Positions 32,868 to 41,939 of a stretch of 64,000 nt of DNA are shown piece after piece. The notes under the pieces are model-generated. The model saw only the letters and a list, made by a program, of their open reading frames with translations, was not told where the DNA came from and ran no database searches. The DNA comes from Paenibacillus helianthi (GTDB taxonomy: Bacteria; Bacillota; Bacilli; Paenibacillales; Paenibacillaceae). The position numbers and the translations under genes are program-made. Location: positions 1 to 64,000 of the forward strand of contig NZ_LVWI01000037.1 of NCBI RefSeq assembly GCF_001909055.1, in the 5' to 3' direction. Position 1 is the first letter of the stretch. Every line of letters begins with the position of its first letter.

Positions 32868-33371
32868 ATGAAAACAAGAAATACAATAAGGATTTGCCTT
32901 GCCCTGTTGTTGATCCTCTTAGATCTTGGAGTTTATATGAAGTACAGTGGATTTGAACGCAGAGTATTGCTGGTTGAATTAACGGTTGATATTGTAGTTT
33001 CTTATCTGCTATTGGTTGAGTACACGTTAGCTGTGAGAAGAAATCAGGCCTTGCTAAATACCCTCTGGAAAAAAATACTTGGATCTTTATTTACCCTTTT
33101 CGCCTATCTTCTCCTCTTAATCACTGCAATCAATATCTATCAGCTAAGTGTGGACGCTTTGGTAATGGGTTATTCTACTGAAGACGCTGCTGTTGTTGAA
33201 CGACTCTCTCAGTATCGGGCGAGTGATAAAGTGAAGGTAGTAATTGACGGGGAAGAGCATACATATACATTGCCGCCAAGCTACACGGAGGTCCGTCCTA
33301 TGCACTCGTATCAAGTTCACATTTTCCACAAATCCAAGTTATTGATCGCCGTTAAGCCGCTCTCTAATTGA
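32868..33371 (+). CDS. Membrane protein of unknown function
   Basis: The 167-residue protein has three predicted membrane helices (about 7-24, 33-56 and 70-93) and a C-terminal soluble tail of about 70 residues that ends in beta-like strands (KVKVVIDGEEHTYTLPPSYTEV). No family is recognised. The ribosome site is poor (no clear GGAGG before the ATG), and the coding stretch is AT-richer than the surroundings. It may form a pair with the tiny gene at 33414. Confidence 0.6.
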   Translation: MKTRNTIRICLALLLILLDLGVYMKYSGFERRVLLVELTVDIVVSYLLLVEYTLAVRRNQALLNTLWKKILGSLFTLFAYLLLLITAINIYQLSVDALVMGYSTEDAAVVERLSQYRASDKVKVVIDGEEHTYTLPPSYTEVRPMHSYQVHIFHKSKLLIAVKPLSN

Positions 33372-33413
33372 TCGATAATGGACTCATCGCGGAGACGGAT
33401 AAGGATAATTAAT

Positions 33414-33539
33414 ATGATTTTACTGGAGGTGCTGTTCTTCATCTTTGCCGGAATGGGTGCACTCTACAAACTGAAGAACGACGAATATATGTATCACAAG
33501 TTGAACCGGCGCGATGAATATGAAGACTATACCCGATAA
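33414..33539 (+). CDS. 41-residue single-helix membrane peptide
   Basis: The frame ATG 33414 to TAA 33539 encodes MILLEVLFFIFAGMGALYKL followed by a charged tail rich in Asp, Glu, Tyr and Arg. AAGGATAA lies 6-9 bases before the start. The hydrophobic helix plus charged end suit a small membrane peptide. It follows the three-helix protein by 42 bases. Function unknown; the size alone makes it uncertain. Confidence 0.45.
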   Translation: MILLEVLFFIFAGMGALYKLKNDEYMYHKLNRRDEYEDYTR

Positions 33540-33699
33540 AAGCACCTTCCTGCCTCGCCTGCAGTTGTCAAACCAACCAGCGGATGGTATGCAGTCTTCA
33601 GATTTTAGGACATTCACAACCCCCAGCAAATTGTCGCTTCCTCAGGATGATTTCCGGGGGTTTTGGTTTTCTATAAAAGCTGCAAATCATATTTGTCCA

Positions 33700-33729
33700 T
33701 TGCCAAAATACAGCATCTTCCTTTACAAT
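33700..33729 (+). promoter_or_regulatory. Promoter of the iron-siderophore operon
   Basis: TTGCCA (33700-33705) and TACAAT (33724-33729), 18 bases apart, stand directly before the Fur box. Confidence 0.65.
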
Positions 33730-33736
33730 GTGATAA

Positions 33737-33751
33737 TGATAATGATTATCA
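33737..33751 (+). promoter_or_regulatory. Fur box (perfect 7-1-7)
   Basis: TGATAATGATTATCA is a perfect match to the Bacillus Fur 7-1-7 box TGATAATNATTATCA. An extra TGATAAT six bases upstream (33731) gives an overlapping second site. It lies at the expected transcription start, so Fur with Fe2+ would block the permease operon. Confidence 0.9.
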
Positions 33752-33776
33752 ATTTCATGAGAAAAAGGTGGAACCT

Positions 33777-34835
33777 ATGAGTCAACAGACAGCAACCGGC
33801 ACAGGTCCCCTTAGGCGGCAGAATGAGGTGAAGCTTCGTTCGCGTCCTTGGGCGGCTACGCTGATCCTGGTTGGCGGTCTGATTGCCCTGGCGCTGGGAA
33901 TTGCGGTTTCGGTCTCTTTCGGGGCTGCGGACATTAAGCTGCCGGTGGTATGGAACGCTATTTTTCATTTCAATCCGGATATTACGGATCACCAGATTAT
34001 CCGCGAGCTGCGGCTTCCCCGCGTACTTGGTGGTGTGATGATCGGGGCTAGCTTTGCGGTGGCTGGAGCCATAATGCAGGGGATGACCCGTAATCCGCTC
34101 GCGGACTCGGGGCTGATGGGCATTAATTCTGGCGCAGGATTTGCGCTGGCGCTTGTGTTTGCTTTTATGCCGAATCTGCCGTTCATGGGTTTGATTCTGT
34201 ATGCTTTTGCCGGTGCAGGGGCTGGTGCGGCGGTCGTATATGGTATCGGTTCCCTGGCTAAAGGCGGACTTACGCCAGAACGCCTTGTACTGGCTGGTGC
34301 GGCATTGAGTGCACTACTCTCGGCTTTAAGTGAGGGAGTGGCTTTATATTTTAAAATCGGACAAGATCTGGCCTTTTGGTATGCAGGAGGTATAGCCGGA
34401 ACGAAATGGTTCCAGCTCAAGATCATGTTTCCGTGGGTATTTGTGGCTATTCTCGGGGCAATTGCTCTATCCCGTTCCATTACCATGCTCAGCCTCGGTG
34501 AGGATATTGCCAAAGGTCTCGGGCAACGTACAGGTCTGGTGAAGCTGGCAGGTGCTCTGATCGTCCTGGTTCTTGCCGGTTCTTCGGTTTCGGTCGTAGG
34601 AGCTGTAGGGTTCATAGGTCTGATTATTCCCCACTTGACAAGGTATCTTGTCGGTGTGGATTACCGATGGATTATTCCATGCTCCGCCGTTCTTGGCAGT
34701 CTGCTGGTCGTGCTTGCCGACCTCACTGCGAGAACCATTATCCCGCAGCATGAAACGCCGCTGGGCGCGATTCTAGCATTGATTGGTGTGCCTTTCTTTC
34801 TGTATCTGGCCCGCAAAGAAAGAAGGGAGCTGTGA
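33777..34835 (+). CDS. Ferric-siderophore ABC permease, FecCD family (FhuB-like)
   Basis: The 352-residue permease has about 9-10 membrane helices and the family motifs LRLPRVLGGVMIGASFAVAGAIMQGMTRNPLADSGLMGINSGAGFA (in parts) and GAVGFIGLIIPHLTRYLVG before the last helix. It forms the channel with the second permease that overlaps its end. The ATG at 33777 has AAAGGTGG; a long N-terminal extension upstream would include the Fur box and is rejected. Fur-regulated (box at 33737). Neither a binding lipoprotein nor an ATPase gene is in the operon. Confidence 0.9.
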   Translation: MSQQTATGTGPLRRQNEVKLRSRPWAATLILVGGLIALALGIAVSVSFGAADIKLPVVWNAIFHFNPDITDHQIIRELRLPRVLGGVMIGASFAVAGAIMQGMTRNPLADSGLMGINSGAGFALALVFAFMPNLPFMGLILYAFAGAGAGAAVVYGIGSLAKGGLTPERLVLAGAALSALLSALSEGVALYFKIGQDLAFWYAGGIAGTKWFQLKIMFPWVFVAILGAIALSRSITMLSLGEDIAKGLGQRTGLVKLAGALIVLVLAGSSVSVVGAVGFIGLIIPHLTRYLVGVDYRWIIPCSAVLGSLLVVLADLTARTIIPQHETPLGAILALIGVPFFLYLARKERREL

Positions 34836-35872
34836 AGGTGCGTAAACAGAAGGCTATAAGTTTTGATGAGGCTAGACGCAGACGGGGATTACAAGTGCTG
34901 GCAGTACTATCTGCCTTGATCGCAGCTGTTTTTGTGATCAGTATGAACACAGGATACATACATTTGACACCGCCCCAGCTACTGCATACCCTGCTCGGCC
35001 GTGGCACGGACAAACAGGAGCTCATCCTGTTCGATTTCCGTCTGCCGCGGATTGTGATATCGATTCTGATCGGAGCCGGACTTGCGGTTTCAGGTGCAGT
35101 GATGCAGGGTGTGTTCCGCAATGATCTGGCCGATCCCGGAATTCTTGGCATCAATGCCGGAGCCGGACTCATGGTGATGCTGCTGGTTTCTTTTTATCCG
35201 GCAACCACAGCCGCACCGGTATTTATGCTTCCGCTGGTAGCTTTTGTCGGGGCTGCATGTACGGCAGCCATGATCTATGCGCTTGCCTATAAGCGGCATG
35301 AGGGAATCTCTCCAATCCGGCTGCTGCTGACCGGGGTGGCGGTTGCGGCAGGCATGAGCGCGGCTATGATTGTACTTACCCTGCGCCTGGACCCCGACAA
35401 ATATCAATTTGTCGCCACTTGGCTTGCGGGCAGTATCTGGGGGACCAGCTGGAAGTTCGTACTTTCCTTGCTGCCTTGGATACTCATTCTGCTGCCCTAT
35501 GTGATCTACAAGGCCAGAGTCATGAATGTATTGAACCTGGGGGATCAGACTGCAACCGGACTCGGCGCGGCGGTAACGAAGGAGCAATTCCGCCTGCTGG
35601 GGGCTGCGGTCGGTCTAGCAGCGGCCAGTGTCGCCGTGAGCGGCGGAATCGGATTCGTCGGCTTGGTGGGGCCGCATCTGGCTCGGCGCCTGGTGGGGCC
35701 GAAGCATCAGTTGATGCTGCCCGCTTCGGCACTGCTGGGATCACTGCTTGTTCTTACGGCGGATACCATCGGCCGCTGGATACTGCAGCCTTCCGAAATT
35801 CCGGCAGGTATTGTCGTTGCCGTGATTGGGGCGCCTTATTTTCTCTATCTGCTGGCCCGTACCCGATCTTAA
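34832..35872 (+). CDS. Ferric-siderophore ABC permease, FecCD family (FhuG-like)
   Basis: The 346-residue second permease has the same architecture: LPRIVISILIGAGLAVSGAVMQGVFRNDLADPGILGI and GGIGFVGLVGPHLARRLVGPKH near the end. It starts with GTG inside the previous stop (GTGA overlap), so the two subunits are coupled and should form a heterodimer. A second GTG two codons later (34838) is an alternative start. Iron chelate transport is inferred from family and Fur box. Confidence 0.9.
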   Translation: MKVRKQKAISFDEARRRRGLQVLAVLSALIAAVFVISMNTGYIHLTPPQLLHTLLGRGTDKQELILFDFRLPRIVISILIGAGLAVSGAVMQGVFRNDLADPGILGINAGAGLMVMLLVSFYPATTAAPVFMLPLVAFVGAACTAAMIYALAYKRHEGISPIRLLLTGVAVAAGMSAAMIVLTLRLDPDKYQFVATWLAGSIWGTSWKFVLSLLPWILILLPYVIYKARVMNVLNLGDQTATGLGAAVTKEQFRLLGAAVGLAAASVAVSGGIGFVGLVGPHLARRLVGPKHQLMLPASALLGSLLVLTADTIGRWILQPSEIPAGIVVAVIGAPYFLYLLARTRS

Positions 35873-35907
35873 TTCGCTGAAATACCAATACACATGGAGG
35901 GGATTAC

Positions 35908-36948
35908 ATGAGCAAAGAGCTGGAATTATTCGATGTGACGATTATTGGCGGGGGTCCTGCCGGTATGTATACAGCATTCTATAGCGGGATGCGCGACCTG
36001 AAGACGAAGCTGATTGAAGCCAAGGATGAGCTGGGCGGAAGAATGCTCATTTATCCCGAAAAAATGATCTGGGATGTGGGGGGAGTTACTCCAATACTCT
36101 GCCGGAAACTGATAGATCAGCTGGCTGAGCAGGCCCGGACCTTTGATCCTACCATCGTACTGGGCCAACAGATCATTGCTCAGGAGCGGCAAGAGGACGG
36201 CACGTATATTTTGACATCAGCGAGCGGCGAGCGGCACTGGACGCGTACTATCATCCTGACCATAGGATACGGTATCCTGCAGATGGCGAAGCTGGATATT
36301 GAGGGGGCGGACCGCTATGAGGTGACGAACCTTCATTATACTGTGCAGGAGCTGGAACCTTTCCGCGGCAAGCGGGTGCTGATCTCGGGCGGCGGCGATT
36401 CGGCGGTGGATTGGGCGAATGAGCTGGAGCCCGTTGCCGCCAGCGTGACGATTGTTCACCGCCGCGAGCAGTTTGGCGGTCATGAGAAGAATATTGCCCG
36501 CATGAAAGCCTCATCGGTTCAAGTCCGTGTTCCTCACACGGTTAGCCAGCTGCACAGCAGCAATGGGGAGAAGATAGACCAGGTCACCATCAGCCATATG
36601 GAATCGGGCGAACATGAGCAGCTTGAAGTGGATGCAGTGATAGTGAATCATGGGCTGAAAAGCGACTTTGGTCCGCTAAAGGATTGGGGAATTGATATGG
36701 GCGAATGGTGTGCCAATGTCAGCGGTCGGCTGGAAACGAACCTTCCGGGTGTATTTGCCGCCGGAGATTTCGTAGATTACAGCAGCAAGGTCCGGTTAAT
36801 TGCCGGGACCTTCACTGATGCGGTTCTTGCTCTGAACAGCGCGAAGCTGTATTTGGACCCTGAGGCCCCCAAGGTGGCTTATGTCTCCTCGCATAATGAG
36901 CGTTTTAAGGAAAAGAACAGGGCGCTTGGCGTAGTGGATGAACACTAA
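35908..36948 (+). CDS. Ferredoxin/flavodoxin--NADP+ reductase (YumC/YcgT type)
   Basis: The 346-residue thioredoxin-reductase-like flavoprotein lacks the redox CxxC. FAD motif [14 protein letters not shown] (about 9-22), NADP motif [17 protein letters not shown] and the FAD end [11 protein letters not shown] are present. Enzymes of this type pass electrons from NADPH to ferredoxin or flavodoxin; the Bacillus paralogue YcgT is part of the Fur regulon. Placed 35 bases after the permeases, it may release iron from imported chelates by supplying electrons. Terminator follows at 36981. Confidence 0.88.
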   Translation: MSKELELFDVTIIGGGPAGMYTAFYSGMRDLKTKLIEAKDELGGRMLIYPEKMIWDVGGVTPILCRKLIDQLAEQARTFDPTIVLGQQIIAQERQEDGTYILTSASGERHWTRTIILTIGYGILQMAKLDIEGADRYEVTNLHYTVQELEPFRGKRVLISGGGDSAVDWANELEPVAASVTIVHRREQFGGHEKNIARMKASSVQVRVPHTVSQLHSSNGEKIDQVTISHMESGEHEQLEVDAVIVNHGLKSDFGPLKDWGIDMGEWCANVSGRLETNLPGVFAAGDFVDYSSKVRLIAGTFTDAVLALNSAKLYLDPEAPKVAYVSSHNERFKEKNRALGVVDEH

Positions 36949-36980
36949 TGGCTGGAGATTTATTGAATATAGATTAATCA

Positions 36981-37022
36981 GAGGCTGTCCGTACGAAATT
37001 CTTCGTGCCGGCAGCCTTTTTG
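36981..37022 (+). terminator. Iron operon terminator
   Basis: GAGGCTG.CCG.ACGAA pairs with TTCGT.CCG.CAGCC around ATTC, followed by a T-run. Confidence 0.8.
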
Positions 37023-37129
37023 TGTGCATAGATCCTTGCAATTAGTCTGTTTGCACCTGTGTTTCTCTATTCCATATGCTGCATAAAAAAAGGGAAGCGG
37101 GCAAATAGTATGGGCAGGAGGTGCTGATG

Positions 37130-38701
37130 ATGGCTACTCGAACAACCAAACCGAAAAAGTCCCAAACGGAGGATAGCAACAATCAAAGCTCCCCGCTTAC
37201 AGAGAACCTTGACGATAATTTGCAGCATATCCGGGAAGGCCTCGGTAACAGTCTGGATCTGATTATCCGTTATTTTCAAACGATAGATGATGCTCCCCGG
37301 ATTGCTGCCGTATATATGGATGGCCTTACGGATAAGGAGATCGTGAATGAGTTCATCTCACACGCCATGTCCTTTCAGACTGTTAACGAGGAAGGGCAGA
37401 AGTTGACAACAAGCCTGGACATTTATAAATATATGAAAGAAAAAGCGTTGAATCCAGGTAAAGGGAAGTCCGTCACCACGATAAGCGAGCTCTTTGAAGC
37501 CCTTTTGTCCGGAAATACCCTTATCCTGATCGAAGACATGGCAGAAGCGATATGCGGCAACACAAGCGGAGGCGAGGTCCGTCCTGTGTCTGAAGCGAGT
37601 ACACAGGTATCGATCCGCGGGTCCAAGGAGAGTTTTACGGAGACGATTGGGGTTAATATTTCTCTGGTCCGCCGCAAAATTAAAAATCCCAATCTGTGGG
37701 TAGAGCCGATGACACTGGGTGCTGTGACACAGACTAGTATGGCCATCATGTATATACATGGCATAGTAAACGAAGATAATTTGCAGAATTTAAGAGAAAA
37801 GCTGCAAGAAATCAGAGTGGATTCCATATTGGAATCGGGATACATTGAGCAGCTAATTGAAGAAGGTGGCTATTCCCCTTTTCCTACGCTGTATAATACA
37901 GAACGGCCTGACAGCGTGGCCGGGAATCTGCTGGACGGGAGAATCGCCATTTTTGTAGATGGAACTCCTTTTGTGCTCATTGCACCTACAACGTTTTTTA
38001 TGTTTTTTCATACGGTAGAGGATTACTATCAGCGTTTTGATATTTCTACATTGATCCGTTTATTGCGTTTTCTCTGTTTGCTGATTTCGATGTTCGGTCC
38101 CGCTATCTTTGTTGCCGCGCTTAACTTTCATCAGGAGATGATTCCGACCCCGTTGCTGATTAATCTGGCCTCGCAGCGGGAAGGAGTGCCTTTTCCGGCC
38201 TTTGTGGAAGCATTGATGATGGAGGTGACCTTTGAAATTATCCGTGAAGCGGGCATTCGGCTGCCTTCCACGATTGGTCAGACGGTCTCCATCATTGGAG
38301 GTTTGGTTCTGGGACAAGCGGCCGTCCAGGCGGGAATTGTTTCACCAGCTATGGTTATCGTTGTTTCCTTAACAGGGATCTCCAGCTTCACTACGCCGGC
38401 CTTTAACATGGCACTCTCAGTAAGGCTGCTGCGATTTGTCATTGTATTTGTTGCAGCCTTTATGGGCCTTTATGGCATAGCTATTCTGGCTTTAATCCTG
38501 ATCGCACATTTATGTAGCCTGCGCTCATTGGGAGTTCCTTATATGTCTCCTATAGCTCCTTTTGCCCTTAAGGCGCAGAAGGACACCTTAATTCGTTCAC
38601 CCATTCATTTTATGAAAATCCGGCCGCGTCTGAACAATGATAATAGTAATGTGCGCAAAAAGGTAGTTAAAGGCAAAAGGGTAAACACCAATGAAAGTTA
38701 A
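37130..38701 (+). CDS. Spore germination receptor subunit A (GerA family)
   Basis: The protein of about 523 residues has the GerAA/GerKA layout: a soluble N-terminal region (about 1-290; LDDNLQHIREGLGNSLDLIIRYF) and a membrane domain of about five helices after PTTFFMFFHTVEDYYQRF, ending in a short basic tail. GerA-type subunits assemble with B and C in the spore inner membrane to sense germinants. AGGAGG fits the ATG at 37130 (or 37127). GCATA at 37081 plus AATAGTA at 37104 resembles a sigma-G promoter, but the start site would fall on the ribosome site, so this is only suggestive. It overlaps the C gene by 11 bases. Confidence 0.9.
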   Translation: MATRTTKPKKSQTEDSNNQSSPLTENLDDNLQHIREGLGNSLDLIIRYFQTIDDAPRIAAVYMDGLTDKEIVNEFISHAMSFQTVNEEGQKLTTSLDIYKYMKEKALNPGKGKSVTTISELFEALLSGNTLILIEDMAEAICGNTSGGEVRPVSEASTQVSIRGSKESFTETIGVNISLVRRKIKNPNLWVEPMTLGAVTQTSMAIMYIHGIVNEDNLQNLREKLQEIRVDSILESGYIEQLIEEGGYSPFPTLYNTERPDSVAGNLLDGRIAIFVDGTPFVLIAPTTFFMFFHTVEDYYQRFDISTLIRLLRFLCLLISMFGPAIFVAALNFHQEMIPTPLLINLASQREGVPFPAFVEALMMEVTFEIIREAGIRLPSTIGQTVSIIGGLVLGQAAVQAGIVSPAMVIVVSLTGISSFTTPAFNMALSVRLLRFVIVFVAAFMGLYGIAILALILIAHLCSLRSLGVPYMSPIAPFALKAQKDTLIRSPIHFMKIRPRLNNDNSNVRKKVVKGKRVNTNES

Positions 38702-39896
38702 AATGAGAGGTTGCCTGATTGCCTATCTGGGACTGGCCCTGAGTCTGACAGGCTGCTGGAACAGCAGAGAATTGAACGAGCTGGCCATTGTCAGCGGAAT
38801 CGGAATAGACCAGGGAACGAAACCGGGTGAATACAAGGTAACGTTCCAGGTTGTCATCCCGTCAGCCACTGCTACAAGCCAAGGGGCAAACAGCGGGGCG
38901 TCCCCAATCACCATCTATACGTCAAACGATCACACGGTATTCGGGGCCCTGCGCAAAACCTCGAAGCAGGCAAGCCGGCAGCTATTTTTTGCCCATACCC
39001 AATTGTTGGTACTGGGAGAGTCCATCGCAAAAAGCGGGATCAGCGGTGTATTGGATATCTTCGAACGATCCCATGAGCTTAGGCTCAACACAGCTGTTCT
39101 GATCTCAAGAGACACAAGTGCTGCTTCTATTCTAAAAGTATTCACACCGCAGGAAAGCATTCCCTCCATCGGATTGTCTAAGAAGATTCAAAATACTTCC
39201 AATGTGTGGGGGGAGAATCAACGGGTTGACGTTTTTGAGCTGATTAATAAAATGACAGGGGAGGGAGGCTTCACGGTCAGCGGACTGCGCATGATTGGCA
39301 ATGTAGAAGCAGGTAAGAAGAAATCAAACCTGGAGCAATCGGATGTAGAGACTACTATCACAATGGGAGGCCAGGCCGTATTCAAGAAGGGGAAGCTGGT
39401 AACATGGATCGACGGACCCGAAGCCAGGGGAACAGACTGGATACTGAATAAAATCATCGAAACGAATGTGGACATCGATGCGGGGGAACAGAAAAAAGCA
39501 GTTGCAGTTAACGTGTTATTATCCAGAACCGGGGTCAAGGTAGAATTGCGGGAGGGAATTCCGGTTTTTCATGTGAATGTCAGTGAGGAAGGGAATATTA
39601 ATGAGACCAAGAGCAGTGTGGACTTGAGCAATACTGAGGAAATCATCAAATTGGAGGAGGCTATGGAAAAGCTGACGAAGGCAGAAATAGAGCAGGCATT
39701 CCAAGCGGCACAGCAAACGGGTGTTGATTATTTGAATTTTGGGAATGAATTAAAACGTACCCACCCCAACGCTTGGAGAACTGTGGAGAACGAATGGGAC
39801 CAGATCTTTGCCAAAGGAACACTTGATCTCAAGGTTGAAGCGTATATTCGGGGTACAGGAATGCGGCTCGCTCCGTTCATGTCACCTGAAAAATAA
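38691..39896 (+). CDS. Germination receptor lipoprotein subunit C (Ger(x)C)
   Basis: The 401-residue lipoprotein has a lipobox (LSLTGCW, cysteine at about 19) followed by the family start WNSRELNELAIVSGIGIDQG. Conserved parts are FQVVIPSATAT, FFAHTQLLVLGESIA and the C-terminal GVDYLNFGNELKRTHPNAW. It anchors at the outer face of the inner spore membrane. Its start lies inside the end of the A gene, giving an A-C-B order rather than A-B-C. Confidence 0.92.
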   Translation: MKVKMRGCLIAYLGLALSLTGCWNSRELNELAIVSGIGIDQGTKPGEYKVTFQVVIPSATATSQGANSGASPITIYTSNDHTVFGALRKTSKQASRQLFFAHTQLLVLGESIAKSGISGVLDIFERSHELRLNTAVLISRDTSAASILKVFTPQESIPSIGLSKKIQNTSNVWGENQRVDVFELINKMTGEGGFTVSGLRMIGNVEAGKKKSNLEQSDVETTITMGGQAVFKKGKLVTWIDGPEARGTDWILNKIIETNVDIDAGEQKKAVAVNVLLSRTGVKVELREGIPVFHVNVSEEGNINETKSSVDLSNTEEIIKLEEAMEKLTKAEIEQAFQAAQQTGVDYLNFGNELKRTHPNAWRTVENEWDQIFAKGTLDLKVEAYIRGTGMRLAPFMSPEK

Positions 39897-39931
39897 AGAT
39901 TGATCTAATGAAAAGATAGGTGAGCTTTCTT

Positions 39932-41029
39932 ATGAGAAAAGAAGTCATCGGACCCAGTCAATTGTTTGCCATGATAGTGCTGTTTGAACTGGGAACGGCC
40001 CTGGTAGTTCCTATAGGTCTGAAAAGCGGCCATGCGGTATGGCTGTCCATATTAATGGCCCTGCCAGGAGGAGTACTGCTCTATCTGATCTACTACGATC
40101 TGTATCGTCAGTTTCCCGAACTGATCATGAGCGGATATACACAAAAAATACTGGGTAAGGCCATTGGCTGGCCGCTGAGTCTGCTGTATATTCCGGTGCT
40201 GATGTTCAACGGCTCCCGTAATTTACGGGAGGCTGGAGATCTGTTAATCTCGTCTACTTACGACCGGACTCCGATCCTGGTTATCAATGCAATTATGGTA
40301 ATTGCGGTCATGTACATCCTGAACAAGGGGATTGAGGTATTCGCCAGGACAGCGGAAATTTATTTTTGGATCATCATGATCATGGGGCTGGTCTGCAATT
40401 TTATTGTTATCGCTGCCGGACTGGTGGACGTTAAGCATTTGTTTCCCCTTCAGGCCGACGATTGGTGGGATGCGCTAAGCTCTGCCTATCCCAGCATCTG
40501 GATTTTTCCGTTTGGGGAACTGGTTTGCATGACAACGGTTCTGCCTCATTTCAACAAACCCCGAAAAGCCAAAAGAGCAGGGGTCATGGCAGTGATCCTA
40601 AGCGGGCTGCTGCTCACTTTCACCCATGCCATTGAAATATCCGTACTTGGAGAAAATATATATAGTAGAGCGGCCTTTCCCATTTATACGACGATCACGC
40701 TGGTAAACGTGGCTAACTTTATCCAGCGTCTGGATGCCTTAGTCATTTTGACCCTGATCATCGGTGTTTTCTTTAAAATGTCGATCTATTGTTACGCAGC
40801 GACCGTAATCACTGCAGATTTGTTTAAAGTTCAGGATTACCGGAAACTGGTTGTGCCTGTTGGAGTCATTGTATTGTTCAGTTCATTTATGAGCGCTGAG
40901 AATTACACTAGTCACTTGAATGAAGGGAGAGCGTTTCTGAAATACATTCTTCCGCTCCTCTGCGCGGTAATTCCTATTCTGCTGTTCCTTGTCCACCATG
41001 TGCGCAAACGGTTCGGCTGGTACCGGTAG
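39932..41029 (+). CDS. Germination receptor permease subunit B (GerAB family)
   Basis: The 365-residue amino-acid-permease-like protein has about ten membrane helices (APC fold), with family features VIGPSQLFAMIVLFELGTALVVPIG, MFNGSRNLREAGDLLISSTYDRTP and IWIFPFGELVCMTTVLPH. B subunits bind the germinant in GerA receptors; the ligand cannot be predicted from this. ATAGGTGAG precedes the ATG at 39932; an upstream in-frame GTG sits on that site. The last gene of the operon, 2 bases from the convergent gene at 41032. Confidence 0.92.
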   Translation: MRKEVIGPSQLFAMIVLFELGTALVVPIGLKSGHAVWLSILMALPGGVLLYLIYYDLYRQFPELIMSGYTQKILGKAIGWPLSLLYIPVLMFNGSRNLREAGDLLISSTYDRTPILVINAIMVIAVMYILNKGIEVFARTAEIYFWIIMIMGLVCNFIVIAAGLVDVKHLFPLQADDWWDALSSAYPSIWIFPFGELVCMTTVLPHFNKPRKAKRAGVMAVILSGLLLTFTHAIEISVLGENIYSRAAFPIYTTITLVNVANFIQRLDALVILTLIIGVFFKMSIYCYAATVITADLFKVQDYRKLVVPVGVIVLFSSFMSAENYTSHLNEGRAFLKYILPLLCAVIPILLFLVHHVRKRFGWYR

Positions 41030-41031
41030 CC

Positions 41032-41259
41032 TCAATGGCCGGGTTTCTTTTTCCTGTTGTAAGCATCCATCCCTAGTTGGATAAACGGAAGTAAGAAGAA
41101 TATAATGATCACGGTCAGCTCCTCGAAGGTAGTGGTGTTGAAGATCGAGGTAAGAAAGCTGAACGACATGGAGAATGGGGTTCCGGTTAACCAATCCACG
41201 GATATTGATATAGTCAAGCCCAATAAGCCAAGTACGGCGTAAATATACAGAATTTTCAT
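41032..41259 (-). CDS. Small two-helix membrane protein convergent with gerB
   Basis: The 75-residue protein has two predicted membrane helices (about 3-20 and 46-64, VIIIFFLLPFIQLGM) and a basic tail NRKKKPGH. I do not recognise a family. AAGGAGAAC stands 8 bases before the chosen ATG; a longer frame upstream (to 41328) has no ribosome site. It is tail-to-tail with the germination operon with two bases between stops and no terminator in between, so the two transcripts overlap. Confidence 0.6.
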   Translation of the reverse strand: MKILYIYAVLGLLGLTISISVDWLTGTPFSMSFSFLTSIFNTTTFEELTVIIIFFLLPFIQLGMDAYNRKKKPGH

Positions 41260-41469
41260 TTGGTTTGTTCTCCTTTTCTTTTTTGTAATGGCCTTGAGGA
41301 CCCGGCAAGCAAAAGATATTATCCCCATCTAATGAGGCTGGTAACCAAGACTTTGTCCTCCGCACTCCAGGAAACCGATTGTACGCTATTGACGGGCATC
41401 CGGTGAATGGCTAGAGTTTAGAATGATCCTTATGCGGGGTATTAGTGTTCAAAAGGGGGTATATATTTA

Positions 41470-41829
41470 ATGACGACCTGGAATCTGCAAGGAACGGTTA
41501 ATCATTTGCTGATCTGCGGCGGCAGCAGCTGCAGAAAGAATAAAGGCGAAGAAGTGGCTGATGCCATTGAGGATGAAATTGAGAAACAGGGAGCGGCAAG
41601 TAAGATACATACCACAGTAACCGAGTGTAACGGAAGATGCTCGGACGCCTGTATAGTGATCTCATACCCGGAGGGAGTCTGGTATAGGGAGATGACGCCC
41701 AAGGCGGGCAAAAAGCTGGTGCGGAAGGTGCTCCAAGGGGAACAACTGGAGGATCATATCCTCTATACCTACGATGGCGGGCTGAAGGCCCGGACAGACA
41801 AGGGTGCCAAGGGTAAAAAGAAGAAGTAA
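41470..41829 (+). CDS. Thioredoxin-like [2Fe-2S] ferredoxin-type protein
   Basis: The 119-residue protein has the (2Fe-2S) thioredoxin-like fold with cysteines in ICGGSSCRKNKG (two Cys, about 16-21) and CNGRCSDAC (about 54-62), and the conserved ..VISYPEGVWYREMTPKAGKKLV segment. The Lys-rich tail (TDKGAKGKKKK) could bind nucleic acids or anionic partners. Redox role presumed; partner unknown. It is monocistronic with a terminator at 41851. Confidence 0.8.
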   Translation: MTTWNLQGTVNHLLICGGSSCRKNKGEEVADAIEDEIEKQGAASKIHTTVTECNGRCSDACIVISYPEGVWYREMTPKAGKKLVRKVLQGEQLEDHILYTYDGGLKARTDKGAKGKKKK

Positions 41830-41850
41830 AAATTATACTGAATAAGATCA

Positions 41851-41883
41851 AAATACCGTCAAAGCGCTGACGGTATTTTTTTT
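41851..41883 (+). terminator. Terminator after the ferredoxin-like gene
   Basis: AAATACCGTCA (41851-41861) pairs with TGACGGTATTT (41868-41878), followed by eight Ts in all. Confidence 0.85.
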
Positions 41884-41939
41884 ATAATGAGAACAGAGAA
41901 AAGGGATTGACCTATAACAAAACCATTGAGGTGTGAGAC

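Noticed and set aside
37081-37110. Sigma-G promoter for the germination operon
   Set aside because: GCATA and AATAGTA are spaced well, but the start site would fall on the ribosome site; kept only as a remark.
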